From the NCBI RefSeq assembly GCF_024807845.1, contig NZ_JANUEQ010000001.1:1420900-1484899 (forward strand): a stretch of DNA of 64,000 nt, read 5' to 3'. Below the pieces are notes generated by a model. That model saw nothing but the letters and a program-made list of their open reading frames with translations, was not told the DNA's origin and ran no database searches. This DNA is from Klebsiella sp. BIGb0407. Its GTDB lineage: Bacteria; Pseudomonadota; Gammaproteobacteria; Enterobacterales; Enterobacteriaceae. A program made the translations under genes and the position numbers. Positions 46,579-55,671 of the stretch are shown piece by piece. The first letter of the stretch is position 1. Each line of letters begins with the position of its first letter.

Positions 46579-47310
46579 ATGAAGAAGTTACTGTTAGCCG
46601 CCCTATTCGCCACAGTTGCCGTCAATGCTAGCGCCGCTGACAAAATCAACTTTGCTTCCTCAGCAACTTATCCTCCTTTTGAGTTTATGGATGCGAATAA
46701 CCAAATCGCCGGTTTTGATATCGATCTGGCGAAAGCTTTATGCACACAGATGAAAGCTGACTGCACCTTCAACAACCATGCTTTTGACAGTCTGATTACT
46801 TCCCTTAAGTTCCGCAAATATGACGCTGTTATTTCAGGTATGGACATCACCGCTGAGCGCGCTAAACAAGTCGCCTTCACCAACCCGTACTATGATAACT
46901 CTGCCGTCGTCATCGCTAAAAAAGGAGTCTATAGCTCTTTTGATGACCTGAAAGGCAAACGTATTGGGATGGAAAATGGTTCGACTCACCAGAAGTATAT
47001 CCAGGATAAACATCCTGAAGTAAAAACAGTCTCTTATGACAGTTATCAGAATGCTTTTATTGACCTGAAAAATGGCCGTATCGATGGAGTGTTTGGTGAT
47101 ACAGCCGCTGTCAATGAGTGGCTAAAAACCAGTCCGGAATTGGGCCCTGTAGGCGAGCATACCGCCGATCCTGAATACTTTGGTGCCGGTATGGGTATTG
47201 CTGTTCGTCAGGATAACCCAGAGCTGCTGAGCAAACTGAACACCGCTCTGGCGGCAATTAAAGCAGACGGTACCTATCAGAAACTTAATGATAAATGGTT
47301 CCCGCAATAA
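46579..47310 (+). CDS. artJ: Arginine-binding periplasmic protein ArtJ
   Basis: 243 residues with a signal peptide (MKKLLLAALFATVAVNASA-A). It is closely related to ArtI: INFASSATYPPFEFMDANNQ, GFDIDLAKALCTQ, SGMDITAERAKQVAFTNPYYDNS. ArtJ is the high-affinity L-arginine receptor for ArtPQM. Monocistronic, with tandem ARG boxes upstream and a hairpin downstream. Confidence 0.96.
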   Translation: MKKLLLAALFATVAVNASAADKINFASSATYPPFEFMDANNQIAGFDIDLAKALCTQMKADCTFNNHAFDSLITSLKFRKYDAVISGMDITAERAKQVAFTNPYYDNSAVVIAKKGVYSSFDDLKGKRIGMENGSTHQKYIQDKHPEVKTVSYDSYQNAFIDLKNGRIDGVFGDTAAVNEWLKTSPELGPVGEHTADPEYFGAGMGIAVRQDNPELLSKLNTALAAIKADGTYQKLNDKWFPQ

Positions 47311-47318
47311 TAAAGATA

Positions 47319-47344
47319 AGTGCATACCCTCGCGGGTATGCACT
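47319..47344. terminator. Hairpin between convergent artJ and rlmC
   Basis: AGTGCATACCC pairs with GGGTATGCACT (11-bp perfect stem, TCGC loop) 9 bases after the artJ stop. T-rich sequence follows on the minus-strand side. Likely shared 3' end for both genes. Confidence 0.65.
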
Positions 47345-47355
47345 CAATTACGAGC

Positions 47356-48492
47356 CTATCCCTTGTTACGCCGAATCAGCAAGGTCAGAACCTCATAATG
47401 GGCAGTATGAGGGAACATGTCGAAAAGCTGAACTTTCTCAAGCTGGTAGTCCGGCAACATAGCAATATCCCGCGCCATGGTTTCAGCATTACAGCTGGAA
47501 TAGATAATAAATGCCGGTCGCATCGCACTTAAGTAATCACAGAGTGCGGGTCCGATACCGCGCCGGGGCGGATTAACCAGTACCAGGTCAGGAATATCTT
47601 GCTGGCCCACAGCAAAGGCTGTCGAATCGAGCGCCTGAAATTGAATATTGTTCAACCCCAGTAACTTTGCTGAACGCTGAGCACAAGCAATAGCTTGCGG
47701 AGCGATTTCAATGCCGGTCAGTTTCATATCCGGTGTTGCACAATGCAGCCCGAAGCCCCCGACACCACAAAACAAATCCCACATATGATTAACCGGCAAC
47801 GCCCGAATCCAGTCCCTGGCCGTTGCATATAATTCTGAGGCAACCTGTGGATTGGTCTGGAAAAAGCTTTGCGGGCGAATAAACAAAGGCACATGATTAA
47901 ACTCTTCTGCCAGGGCCTGTTCTTCAGTGAGCGGGATCTCTTGCTCCCCTTCCATTATCGCCATATGTACTGGCTGAATATTGGCTGAAATCACTTTTAG
48001 CTGAGGTAACTGGGCCTGTAATTCAGGTAATACCCGGCGCAAAGCATCCATTTTTGCCTCAGATCGCAAGACAAAACGCAACATTATGCCGCCATCTAAC
48101 TGACTCTCCGTGATCAGGATATATTTTAACTCTCCCCGCTTACGGGCGACGTTATAGGGAGTCAAACCTGCCCTGGCAATAAAAGGCTTAAGGGCGTTAA
48201 ACACGGGGGTAAATGAAGGCGGATACAGCGGACAATCCGTCAGATCCTCAGGCACACCATTGCGATGTAACATCCCGAGTAGTGGCTTTTCGACACTTCC
48301 GCTAACCACCATTTTGGCTTTATTACGGAATGCCTGTTCAGCACCACTAACAGGCAGGCACCACTGCTTAACCGCGACACCCTGCAATAGTTGCTGAAGA
48401 TTATCCATCTTCCTGGAGAGCTGGTCAGCTATCGGTTGTTTAAGCCACTGACAGGAGTGACAGCGGTCCGCGTCATAAAGCGCGCAATCCAT
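47356..48492 (-). CDS. rlmC: 23S rRNA (uracil747-C5)-methyltransferase RlmC
   Basis: 378 residues (E. coli 375). N-terminal Fe-S cysteines C3, C11 and C14 ([14 protein letters not shown]) plus the one in DCPLYP. The C-terminal SAM domain has [14 protein letters not shown] and [13 protein letters not shown] [15 protein letters not shown]; the nucleophile is in [14 protein letters not shown]. It methylates U747 of 23S rRNA. The stop codon and last residues RRNKG fall inside a GAGCCTATCCC motif, the same as the end of the 147-bp repeat. Confidence 0.95.
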   Translation of the reverse strand: MDCALYDADRCHSCQWLKQPIADQLSRKMDNLQQLLQGVAVKQWCLPVSGAEQAFRNKAKMVVSGSVEKPLLGMLHRNGVPEDLTDCPLYPPSFTPVFNALKPFIARAGLTPYNVARKRGELKYILITESQLDGGIMLRFVLRSEAKMDALRRVLPELQAQLPQLKVISANIQPVHMAIMEGEQEIPLTEEQALAEEFNHVPLFIRPQSFFQTNPQVASELYATARDWIRALPVNHMWDLFCGVGGFGLHCATPDMKLTGIEIAPQAIACAQRSAKLLGLNNIQFQALDSTAFAVGQQDIPDLVLVNPPRRGIGPALCDYLSAMRPAFIIYSSCNAETMARDIAMLPDYQLEKVQLFDMFPHTAHYEVLTLLIRRNKG

Positions 48493-48543
48493 AATAAAAC
48501 CCTGAAGAAAAGCGAGGGCGCAGATTGTAGCATTCTGCGCATA

Positions 48544-49014
48544 TTAGCGCCTGAAAAAAAGCCGGCTGCGACGTGGGACAAACAATAAAAAGAGTACCAG
48601 TAAGTCAGGTAATTTCTGAATAAACAGAGAGCGAAGAATTTCGCGCTGGGTTTCGCCTGCAATACTGAACAGTTCCGGATAACCAAAACCCAGAGACGCC
48701 GCCCATAAATACCCTGTGGCAATAATCTGAGTCAGTAAAAATATCCAGCGTCCCCAGTTAAACCCCTTGATGATAGAGACGGCACAATAAAGCTCGGCCA
48801 CCAGCATGAAGATACTGCCAAAAAAAATCAGCCGTAATGCCCAGGTTTGCATACCGCGATAAAAAAAATCCATAGCTCCGGAAAAACCGAGCATATTAAA
48901 CAGCAACACCAAATCGAGGCAACGGGTAGTAATTATCCCGATAGCGGCAATCAGAACAAATGTAGGAGTATTCAGTCTGGCGTGTGGGCAACGCTGTTTT
49001 TTTATCATGTCCAC
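48544..49014 (-). CDS. ybjO: YbjO, small inner-membrane protein (DUF2593)
   Basis: About 156 residues from a GTG at 49014 that has AAGGAG nine bases upstream; an ATG two codons later is equally possible, and a TTG further upstream is unlikely. It has about four hydrophobic segments and the conserved LLTQIIATGYLWAASLGFGYPELFSI region. Ends LLFVPRRSRLFFRR. Function unknown. Directly upstream of rlmC as in E. coli; the potFGHI operon found beyond it in E. coli is missing. Confidence 0.85.
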   Translation of the reverse strand: MDMIKKQRCPHARLNTPTFVLIAAIGIITTRCLDLVLLFNMLGFSGAMDFFYRGMQTWALRLIFFGSIFMLVAELYCAVSIIKGFNWGRWIFLLTQIIATGYLWAASLGFGYPELFSIAGETQREILRSLFIQKLPDLLVLFLLFVPRRSRLFFRR

Positions 49015-49236
49015 AAACTTCAGCTCCTTAACCTTACAAGTCGGCAATTAAAAGACAGCGCGACAAGCAGAACGTTCTGAGTATTAGTCACTCAAAATAC
49101 AATTTTGTACTATTTTTGCGACAGATATCATCTGATTAAGCTGAATAAACGCGTTACCTGCTATTTTTTATGGCTTATCACACAGCGTTCAGCCAACAGA
49201 ATCAGCGCCGTGATTCTGTGAATTGATGCGAGGGAA

Positions 49237-49713
49237 CTAATGCAGAAAATGCATTTTAGCCTCGGGATCGCCCACCTCTTCTTCCGTCACAAACAGCAAC
49301 TGATTAGCGCAGGCTTCAAGAATAACCATCGAAATTTGCTCTTCGCTTTGTTTGATAAAAGCGGCAAATTGTTCACGCGTGATACCGACAGAGGCATTCA
49401 ACGACTGGCATACCACCAGCTTGGGCAAGTTATCGTCCTGAATATCCAGGAACGCTTTGACTGTCAGGGAGCTGGCATTAATCGATGAAATATCGGCTGC
49501 CAGAGGTAACAAGGCTGAAGGTTTAACTTCTGCCAGAGCAGAGAACAAAACGATATTATCGAGGAGGTCGATTTTTGCGTCATATACACCGTCAAAATTC
49601 TGCATATGGGGCAAATGTAATGCCTGACAGGTATCGCACTCAAAGAAACTGACGCCGTTTTCATCCAGCCAGCGGCGTAGCACGTCCAGAGTAGGAACAA
49701 CAAGTGAATCCAT
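49237..49713 (-). CDS. ybjN: YbjN, stress-linked cytosolic protein (TY3/YbjN family)
   Basis: 158 residues as in E. coli, starting MDSLVVPTLDVLRRWLD. Conserved FFECDTCQALHLPHMQNFDGVYDAKIDL and NASSLTVKAFLDIQDDNLPKLVVCQSL. E. coli YbjN affects motility, biofilm and stress gene expression; fold resembles type III secretion chaperones. In-frame upstream codons lack conservation. Downstream of rimK in the same direction. Confidence 0.93.
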   Translation of the reverse strand: MDSLVVPTLDVLRRWLDENGVSFFECDTCQALHLPHMQNFDGVYDAKIDLLDNIVLFSALAEVKPSALLPLAADISSINASSLTVKAFLDIQDDNLPKLVVCQSLNASVGITREQFAAFIKQSEEQISMVILEACANQLLFVTEEEVGDPEAKMHFLH

Positions 49714-49803
49714 AACCGCAAAAACCTCATACCTGTATAATAAATTACTTAATATGGTACGCAAAAATAGCCGTTCTTGCTATTAATAAGCAGTATTGGC
49801 ACC

Positions 49804-50706
49804 TTAACCACCCGTTTTAAGGCGGTAATCAGGCTGCGCTTGCTGTTCTATCCATTCGATCATCAGTCTGGCAATATCAATGCCGCTGGTTTTTTCAATG
49901 CCTTCCAGCCCCGGTGAAGCGTTTACCTCCATCACCAGCGGGCCGCGGTTAGCCCGTAAAATATCCACCCCGGCCACTTCCAGACCCAAGGCACTGGTGG
50001 CTTGCAGTGCAACCTCTCGCTCTTTTGCCGTAATTGTCACCGGTCGAGCAGTACCACCACGATGTAAATTCGAACGAAAATCACCCGGTTTCGCCTGCCG
50101 TTCAATCGCCGCAACCACCGTATTGCCTATCACCAGGCAACGAATATCCCGACCTTCGGCCTCTTTAATATACTCCTGCACCAGGATATGCGCATTAAGC
50201 CCGCGAAAAGCGTCAATCACACTTTCTGCTGCCTGCCGCGTTTCCGCAAGCACCACACCAATACCCTGCGTACCTTCCACCAGCTTAACCACCAGCGGCG
50301 CACCGCCGACACGGTTAATCAGGTCATTAGTATCATCAGGTGAGTGAGCAAAGCCGGTCACAGGCAGATCCAGACCTTGTCGGGCCAGCAACTGTAGCGA
50401 ACGCAGTTTATCCCTGGCACGAGTAATCGCGACTGATTCATTTAATGGGTAGCTGCCCAGCATTTCAAACTGGCGTAATACCGCGGTACCGTAGAACGTC
50501 ATCGCAGAACCAATGCGGGGTATCACAGCATCGTAATGCGGTAACTGCTGCCCTTTATAGTGCACAGAGGGTGCCAGAGGGTCGATATTCATATAACAAG
50601 AAAGGGGGTCGATAACATCCACTAAGTGACCACACCGTATCGCTGCTTCGCGTAATCGCCTACACGAATAAAGTGTTCCATCCCGGGACAAAATAGCGAT
50701 CTTCAA
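49804..50706 (-). CDS. rimK: Ribosomal protein S6--L-glutamate ligase RimK
   Basis: 300 residues as in E. coli. It is an ATP-grasp ligase that adds glutamates to the C-terminus of ribosomal protein S6. N-terminal [18 protein letters not shown]-binding [34 protein letters not shown] and the metal site [20 protein letters not shown] are intact. In E. coli it follows nfsA directly; here xapABR is inserted between them. Confidence 0.97.
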   Translation of the reverse strand: MKIAILSRDGTLYSCRRLREAAIRCGHLVDVIDPLSCYMNIDPLAPSVHYKGQQLPHYDAVIPRIGSAMTFYGTAVLRQFEMLGSYPLNESVAITRARDKLRSLQLLARQGLDLPVTGFAHSPDDTNDLINRVGGAPLVVKLVEGTQGIGVVLAETRQAAESVIDAFRGLNAHILVQEYIKEAEGRDIRCLVIGNTVVAAIERQAKPGDFRSNLHRGGTARPVTITAKEREVALQATSALGLEVAGVDILRANRGPLVMEVNASPGLEGIEKTSGIDIARLMIEWIEQQAQPDYRLKTGG

Positions 50707-50780
50707 TCTGTACCTCTGCGTAACAGAATCAACATGAACGTGGCCGTATCATACCACCCCCATCAGATTTCAACGACCCG

Positions 50781-51686
50781 TTAACATCCGGATGAAGACT
50801 TCAGTGCGGCAATGAGTTGTTGTGTGGTAGACGTCAGATGCATAGGATCATATACCGCATAGAGATCGGCCGGGATCGGATTTGTGGGACGACGAAAAAC
50901 CACACCAGGCCAGCTCATCTGAGCATAACTATCAGCAATTATCGTTAAACCAAACCCAATACTGACTAAGGCCAGTACTGTCTGTGGCTCGACGGCTTCT
51001 CTGACCACCCGAGGCGTAAATCCGGCTTCACGACACACTCGCTGCAGGAACGTCCAGTCGGAGTGAACCGCTGTCATGGTGACAAAAGCCTCCTTTCGCA
51101 GCTGAATAATATCGATAGTTTCTTGCTGAGCCAGCGGATGGTTTTCAGGAAGAGCGACCATAAAAGTCGCTTTGTGCAATCTTTCACTTTGTAGCCCACC
51201 AGGAGGCGAGGTTTCCATGCGCCAGATCCCGGCATCAATCTCTTTACGTTCCAGCAGGACCAACTGGTCTCCCGGCGATTTTTCACAGAAGGTAAGATCG
51301 ATAGCCGGATAGTCAGCGATAAATTGCTGCAAACCGTGCCGTAACCCTCCCCAGATAGCCGTGCCAACAATGCCAAGATGAACACGCCCCCCCTCACCCC
51401 GACCAATTTTTTCCACTCTTGCCAGCGCCAGGTTCGCATTCTCCAGTAGCTGCCGGGTTTCTTCCAGCAACACCTGCCCGGCATAAGTCAGTGCTACGTG
51501 CCGGGAATGGCGAATAAACAGCAGCGTGCCGAGCTGGGATTCAAGCTCTTTGATATGGAAACTGAGAGGAGGCTGGGACATATTGAGTCGAGCGGCCGCT
51601 TTACCGAAATGGAGCTCTTCGGCTACCGCCTGGAAATAACGCAACAGTTTAAAATCGGTACGATAGATGCGTTGGGAATTTTTCAT
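50781..51686 (-). CDS. xapR: XapR, LysR-type activator of xanthosine genes
   Basis: 301 residues. Winged helix-turn-helix at the N-terminus (LRYFQAVAEELHFGKAAARLNMSQPPLSFHIKELE) and a LysR effector domain. It is third in xapA-xapB-xapR, the E. coli gene order and orientation, so XapR is favoured; as a LysR protein alone it could be another regulator. XapR activates xapAB with xanthosine. Confidence 0.85.
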   Translation of the reverse strand: MKNSQRIYRTDFKLLRYFQAVAEELHFGKAAARLNMSQPPLSFHIKELESQLGTLLFIRHSRHVALTYAGQVLLEETRQLLENANLALARVEKIGRGEGGRVHLGIVGTAIWGGLRHGLQQFIADYPAIDLTFCEKSPGDQLVLLERKEIDAGIWRMETSPPGGLQSERLHKATFMVALPENHPLAQQETIDIIQLRKEAFVTMTAVHSDWTFLQRVCREAGFTPRVVREAVEPQTVLALVSIGFGLTIIADSYAQMSWPGVVFRRPTNPIPADLYAVYDPMHLTSTTQQLIAALKSSSGC

Positions 51687-51751
51687 GGGACTCCTCTATT
51701 AGCAAGCCCCATAAATTACCATTCTATACAGGTGTTGTAAGCTTTAACGCG

Positions 51752-53008
51752 TTATTGTGTCGCTCTGTTCGAAGAATCAGTCTCTTTTACATGGTTATCA
51801 CGGAAAGAGAACTGGAAAATCACGGCCAGTACCAGTGCATAACCGGCAAACACTAACCAGATAGTATTCCAGTCTCTGACTCCGTCGTAGGTAAAGTAGT
51901 CGACAATATAGCCGCTGAAAATAGCGCCGAAATAGGCTCCGACACCATTCACCATGGTCATAAATAACCCCTGGGCGCTAGCGCGAATACGCGGGTCCAC
52001 TTCTTTTTCCACAAACACTGAGCCGGAGATATTAAAGAAGTCAAACGCCATACCGTACACAATCATCGACAGCAGCAGTAATACGAAACCGAAGGCCGAC
52101 GGATCCCCCCAGGCAAACAGGGCGAAGCGCAACACCCAGGCAATCATACTGATCAGCATCACCTTTTTGATACCATAGCGACGCAGGAAGAATGGAATAG
52201 TCAGAATAAACAGGACTTCAGATATTTGCGAGACGGACAGCAGTAACGAAGGATACTGCACCACAAAACTGTCGGCGAATTGCGGCTGACGCGCAAAATC
52301 ATGCAGGAAAGGATTGCCAAAAGTATTGGTGATTTGCAGAACTGCACCTAGCAGTAGCGCAAACATAAAGAACACAGCCATGCGCGGGTTTTTAAACAAT
52401 ACAAACGCATCCAGTCCCATACGGCTTACCCAGCCGCGGGAGACCTGTTGTTTCACCACTTCGACGGTCGGTAATGTCAGCGCGTACACAGCCAGCAGAC
52501 CAGAAGCACTGGCTGCCAGATAGAGCTGGATATTGCTCAGTTCAATCTTAAACAGACTGACTGTCCACATCGCGGCAATAAAACCGACTGTACCAAATAC
52601 CCTTACTGGCGGGAAGTTAGTCACGGTATCCAGCCCGGCTTTTGCGAGGCAGGCATACGAAATGGTATTCGACAAAGCAATAGTAGGCATAAAGGCCAGA
52701 GCGTTACCGAGCATCGCCCAGAACATCAGGTCAGGCTGGTTAATACTGGCAGCCCAAACCAGGGTCGCGGCACAAACCAGGTGGCATAATGCATAGACCC
52801 GATTTGCGGCCAGCCATTTATCGGCAATGATCCCCACTAGCGCGGGCATAAACAGCGCCGCTAATCCTTTAGTACTGTAAACCATTCCTACATCAGCCCC
52901 GCGGAACCCAAGGGTGTTAATCATGTAGGAGCCGAGGGTAACCAGCCAGGCACCCCAGATGAAATACTGCAAGAACAGCATAATTCTCAAACGAAGCTTA
53001 GTCGCCAC
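51752..53008 (-). CDS. xapB: Xanthosine/nucleoside:proton symporter XapB
   Basis: 418 residues, as in E. coli XapB/NupG. It is an MFS permease with 12 hydrophobic segments; the start LRLRIMLFLQYFIWGAWLVTLG and loops NPRMAVFFMFALLLGAVLQITN and YGMAFDFFNISGSVFVEKEVD are characteristic of the NHS family. It imports xanthosine and other nucleosides. NupG is the close alternative, excluded by linkage to xapA and xapR. Confidence 0.92.
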   Translation of the reverse strand: MATKLRLRIMLFLQYFIWGAWLVTLGSYMINTLGFRGADVGMVYSTKGLAALFMPALVGIIADKWLAANRVYALCHLVCAATLVWAASINQPDLMFWAMLGNALAFMPTIALSNTISYACLAKAGLDTVTNFPPVRVFGTVGFIAAMWTVSLFKIELSNIQLYLAASASGLLAVYALTLPTVEVVKQQVSRGWVSRMGLDAFVLFKNPRMAVFFMFALLLGAVLQITNTFGNPFLHDFARQPQFADSFVVQYPSLLLSVSQISEVLFILTIPFFLRRYGIKKVMLISMIAWVLRFALFAWGDPSAFGFVLLLLSMIVYGMAFDFFNISGSVFVEKEVDPRIRASAQGLFMTMVNGVGAYFGAIFSGYIVDYFTYDGVRDWNTIWLVFAGYALVLAVIFQFSFRDNHVKETDSSNRATQ

Positions 53009-53038
53009 GGATGTTACCCTCGGATAGTCAAGTCAGGT

Positions 53039-53872
53039 TCAGGAAATCTTACGGAGGAAACCGCAAATCAGGTTGATAAAGTTCTGGCGCGATAATGCCG
53101 CCGCTTTCAGCGTTTGCTCATGGGAAAGCTGAATATCACCCAGACCTTCCGCAAGATTGGTAATAGCCGATACTGCGACGACTTTTAATCCACAATGGCG
53201 GGCACTGATAACTTCTGGTACCACAGACATTCCGACCACATGACCGCCAATGATTTGCATCATGCGGATCTCTGCTGCAGTTTCAAAGTTCGGACCCGGG
53301 TAAGAAACGAAGACACCTTCATGCAGAGGGAATTTCTCTTCGGCGGCAACTTGCTGCAAAATGTGGCGATAATCGGCATCGTAAGCGTTTGCTAACGAGA
53401 AAAAGCGTTCACCAAAACGTTCGTCGTTAGGGCCCACGGTTGGCGTACCTGGCATAGTATTGATGTGATCGTTAAGCGCGACCAGGCTACCAGGCTCCAC
53501 TTCCGGACGTAAAGAACCGGCAGCATTGGTAGAGAACAGGATTTCACAGCCGAGCAGCTTAAAGGTACGAATAGCGCTCGTCATCACTGACATGCCACGG
53601 CCTTCGTAGAAATGACCACGACCTTTCATACAAGCAACAGGCACACCCGCCAGAACCCCCACGACCAGCTCACCGGCATGACCATGAACAGTGCTGACCG
53701 GGAAACCAGGCAGTTCATCGTATGAGAAAACGACAGGTTGTTCGATTTTTTCTGCCAGTTCACCCAGACCTGAACCAAGGATAAACGCGACCCGAGGCAC
53801 AAGACCATTCAGACGTGAGCGGATAATGTCCGCGGCATAAAATGGCGAGTTATCAAAAGCGGTATTTGTCAT
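53039..53872 (-). CDS. xapA: Xanthosine phosphorylase XapA (purine nucleoside phosphorylase II)
   Basis: 277 residues from the second of two adjacent ATGs, which is seven bases after AAGGG; the first (53875) is closer. It is a trimeric PNP-family enzyme: RVAFILGSGLGELAE phosphate loop, PVSTVHGHAGELVVG, NAAGSLRPEVEPGSLV, SYPGPNFETAAEIRM with the purine site. It splits xanthosine, inosine and guanosine with phosphate. First gene of xapABR. Confidence 0.95.
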   Translation of the reverse strand: MTNTAFDNSPFYAADIIRSRLNGLVPRVAFILGSGLGELAEKIEQPVVFSYDELPGFPVSTVHGHAGELVVGVLAGVPVACMKGRGHFYEGRGMSVMTSAIRTFKLLGCEILFSTNAAGSLRPEVEPGSLVALNDHINTMPGTPTVGPNDERFGERFFSLANAYDADYRHILQQVAAEEKFPLHEGVFVSYPGPNFETAAEIRMMQIIGGHVVGMSVVPEVISARHCGLKVVAVSAITNLAEGLGDIQLSHEQTLKAAALSRQNFINLICGFLRKIS

Positions 53873-53899
53873 CATTCAGCCCTTTTCAGATTATCGTTA

Positions 53900-53953
53900 T
53901 ATACCCGACACCATTCGAGTGGCCTGTCGGCAACTTGATGTCTGTCGGGTATA
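53900..53953. repeat. 54-bp palindromic intergenic repeat, copy A
   Basis: Opens TATACCCGACA and closes TGTCGGGTATA (11-bp perfect inverted ends). Located just upstream of xapA. Its interior (CCATTCGAGTGGC ... CAACTTGATG) aligns with the second copy at 55305. Confidence 0.6.
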
Positions 53954-54059
53954 ACTGGTTCAGTTATAACGATATATCCACAAGGTGAACCAATACCGTT
54001 TAATGATACGATTGATAGGGAAATTGTATCAATAGGTTAATTGACGGTAACGGACACAA

Positions 54060-54782
54060 CTAGCGGGTTGCCCATCCCTGGCGATGGAGATAATCAAGGA
54101 TAAAAGGACGACTCTCTTTTACCAGCGTACGTTTGATATGCTCGCTCCAGTTATCCTGACGCGTATTCGTCGTACGTTGCTGGTAATACTCCGCAAGGAG
54201 TGCGTCGTATTTTTCCAGTTGCTGATGATTTAATGGCTGGTACTGATTTTCATGAACCAGCATTTCTACTGGCATACGCGGCTTACTGTCAGGTTGTTCT
54301 GCAGGCCATCCCATACACAGGCCAAATAGCGGCAGGACATGTTTTGGTACCTTGAGTAACTGGCCTACCGCTTCAATATTATTCCGAATTCCGCCGATGT
54401 AAACCGTACCCAGTCCTAATGACTCTGCCGCAATAACAGCATTTTGTGCCAGTATTGCCGTATCAACGACACCAATCAGCAGTTGTTCTGCCAGTCCAGG
54501 CTCCGCTTGCGGGCAAATCTCGAAATTACGCTGGAAATCGGCACAAAATACCCAGAACTCGGCGGCATCGGCAACATGTTGCTGTCCTCCCGTCAGTGGA
54601 ACTAGCTGAGCGCGCAGTGCAGGGTCAGTTATGCGAATAACCGAGCTGCATTGCAGAAAACTGGAGCTGGAAGCCGCCTGGGCACTGGCGAGGATCGCGG
54701 CACGTTGTGATTCTGTGACAACCCCAGCCCGAAAGCGGCGGATAGAACGGTGGGCACAGAGTAGGTCAATAGTCGGCGTCAT
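54060..54782 (-). CDS. nfsA: Oxygen-insensitive NADPH nitroreductase NfsA
   Basis: 240 residues, E. coli length, from the ATG at 54782 (MTPTIDLLCAHRSIRRF). It is a major FMN-containing group A nitroreductase: ASSSSFLQCSSVIRI, LTGGQQHVADAAEFWVFCAD, AAESLGLGTVYIGGIRNN and the C-terminal SRPFILDYLHRQGWATR. It reduces nitroaromatics and quinones by two electrons and belongs to the SoxRS response in E. coli. The 76 in-frame upstream codons are not conserved. ybjC, normally upstream, is absent; grxA is divergent. Confidence 0.96.
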   Translation of the reverse strand: MTPTIDLLCAHRSIRRFRAGVVTESQRAAILASAQAASSSSFLQCSSVIRITDPALRAQLVPLTGGQQHVADAAEFWVFCADFQRNFEICPQAEPGLAEQLLIGVVDTAILAQNAVIAAESLGLGTVYIGGIRNNIEAVGQLLKVPKHVLPLFGLCMGWPAEQPDSKPRMPVEMLVHENQYQPLNHQQLEKYDALLAEYYQQRTTNTRQDNWSEHIKRTLVKESRPFILDYLHRQGWATR

Positions 54783-55024
54783 GGTTTTTCCTGATGATGC
54801 GGCCTGCAAATATCGGGCTAGTCTACCTCCTCCCGTCTCTGGATCAAGAGTGAACAAGGGGTCGGGTGGTAGGATAATATTTCCGTTATCGCCTATACTC
54901 TGGTCATTAAGATAGCCTGTACATATCAAACTAACAGGTAAAGCCTTCTTGGCAAATGACCGGCCAGGCGGCATCATAGTAGCCATCTGCCGGTCTGTAT
55001 CGGTTAACAAATTGAGGAAGAAAC

Positions 55025-55294
55025 ATGTTTGCTGTAATTTTTGGTCGTCCTGGTTGTCCGTATTGTGTCCGTGCTAAAGAACTTGCTGAAAAACTGACTG
55101 CGGATCGCGATGATTTCAGTTTCCGCTATATCGATATTCATGCTGAAGGCATCACTAAAGCCGATCTTGAGAAAACTGTCGGTAAACCGGTTGAAACCGT
55201 TCCACAGATTTTCCTTGATGAAAAACATATCGGCGGTTTCACTGATTTTGAAGCCTACGCAAAAGAGCACCTTGATTTGTTCAAAAACGCGTAA
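55025..55294 (+). CDS. grxA: Glutaredoxin 1 GrxA
   Basis: 89 residues (E. coli 85). Redox motif C11-P-Y-C14 after VIFGRPG, cis-Pro TVPQIF and the GSH-binding GGFTDFE. It is a glutathione-dependent reductase for ribonucleotide reductase and OxyR; usually OxyR-induced. GAGGAAG precedes the ATG. Divergent from nfsA across 242 bases. Confidence 0.96.
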   Translation: MFAVIFGRPGCPYCVRAKELAEKLTADRDDFSFRYIDIHAEGITKADLEKTVGKPVETVPQIFLDEKHIGGFTDFEAYAKEHLDLFKNA

Positions 55295-55304
55295 TCCGAT
55301 CTGC

Positions 55305-55359
55305 TATACCCGTTATCATTCAAACGCTGTTATCTGCGACCTGAATCGTGACGGGTACA
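55305..55359. repeat. 55-bp palindromic intergenic repeat, copy B
   Basis: TATACCCG...CGGGTACA; aligns over its length with copy A at 53900 (TATACCCG, ATCATTC, GACCTGAAT, CGGGTA). It begins 10 bases after the grxA stop and runs into a long hairpin. Confidence 0.55.
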
Positions 55360-55392
55360 GGTGAGTCAACAGGCTGTTGACTCACCTGTACC
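55354..55392. terminator. Long perfect hairpin after grxA
   Basis: GGTACAGGTGAGTCAAC pairs with GTTGACTCACCTGTACC (17 bp perfect) with the loop AGGCT. There is no U-run on either strand, so it is either a rho-type 3' end stabiliser or part of the adjoining repeat. Confidence 0.5.
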
Positions 55393-55671
55393 TCCGCCTG
55401 CAACATTATTCCCGTATCCTCCCATCTTGTTATCCATTCCCTTTACTGTTCAAAAAAACGCCTGTTGATGTGTGTTATTCCGGTTGGTTGCTGGGATATA
55501 GTCAACTAGACTAGTAACAGGAATACTTCAGGCATAAAGACGTATGCATCATCATATTTGATGAATATTCATGCTATTGATACTTAACGGAGTATCATAA
55601 GTAGTCTGTCCGTCTTAAAAACAAAATAAACACATTATTTTCAAACAGATAGTGGAATAAGAAATCAAACC
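55393..55671. other. Gene-free gap upstream of ybjL
   Basis: No coding sequence; ybjM of E. coli is absent. Short dyads (CAACTAGACTAG, CATCATATTTGATGAATATTCATG) are present near 55502-55573. The ybjL promoter must lie here. Confidence 0.4.

Noticed and set aside
54783..55010. 76-residue N-terminal extension of NfsA, or a ybjC remnant
   Set aside because: The extension has no similarity to NfsA or YbjC and the internal ATG reproduces the exact NfsA length.
55393..55671. ybjM gene
   Set aside because: No membrane-protein reading of suitable size exists in the gap.
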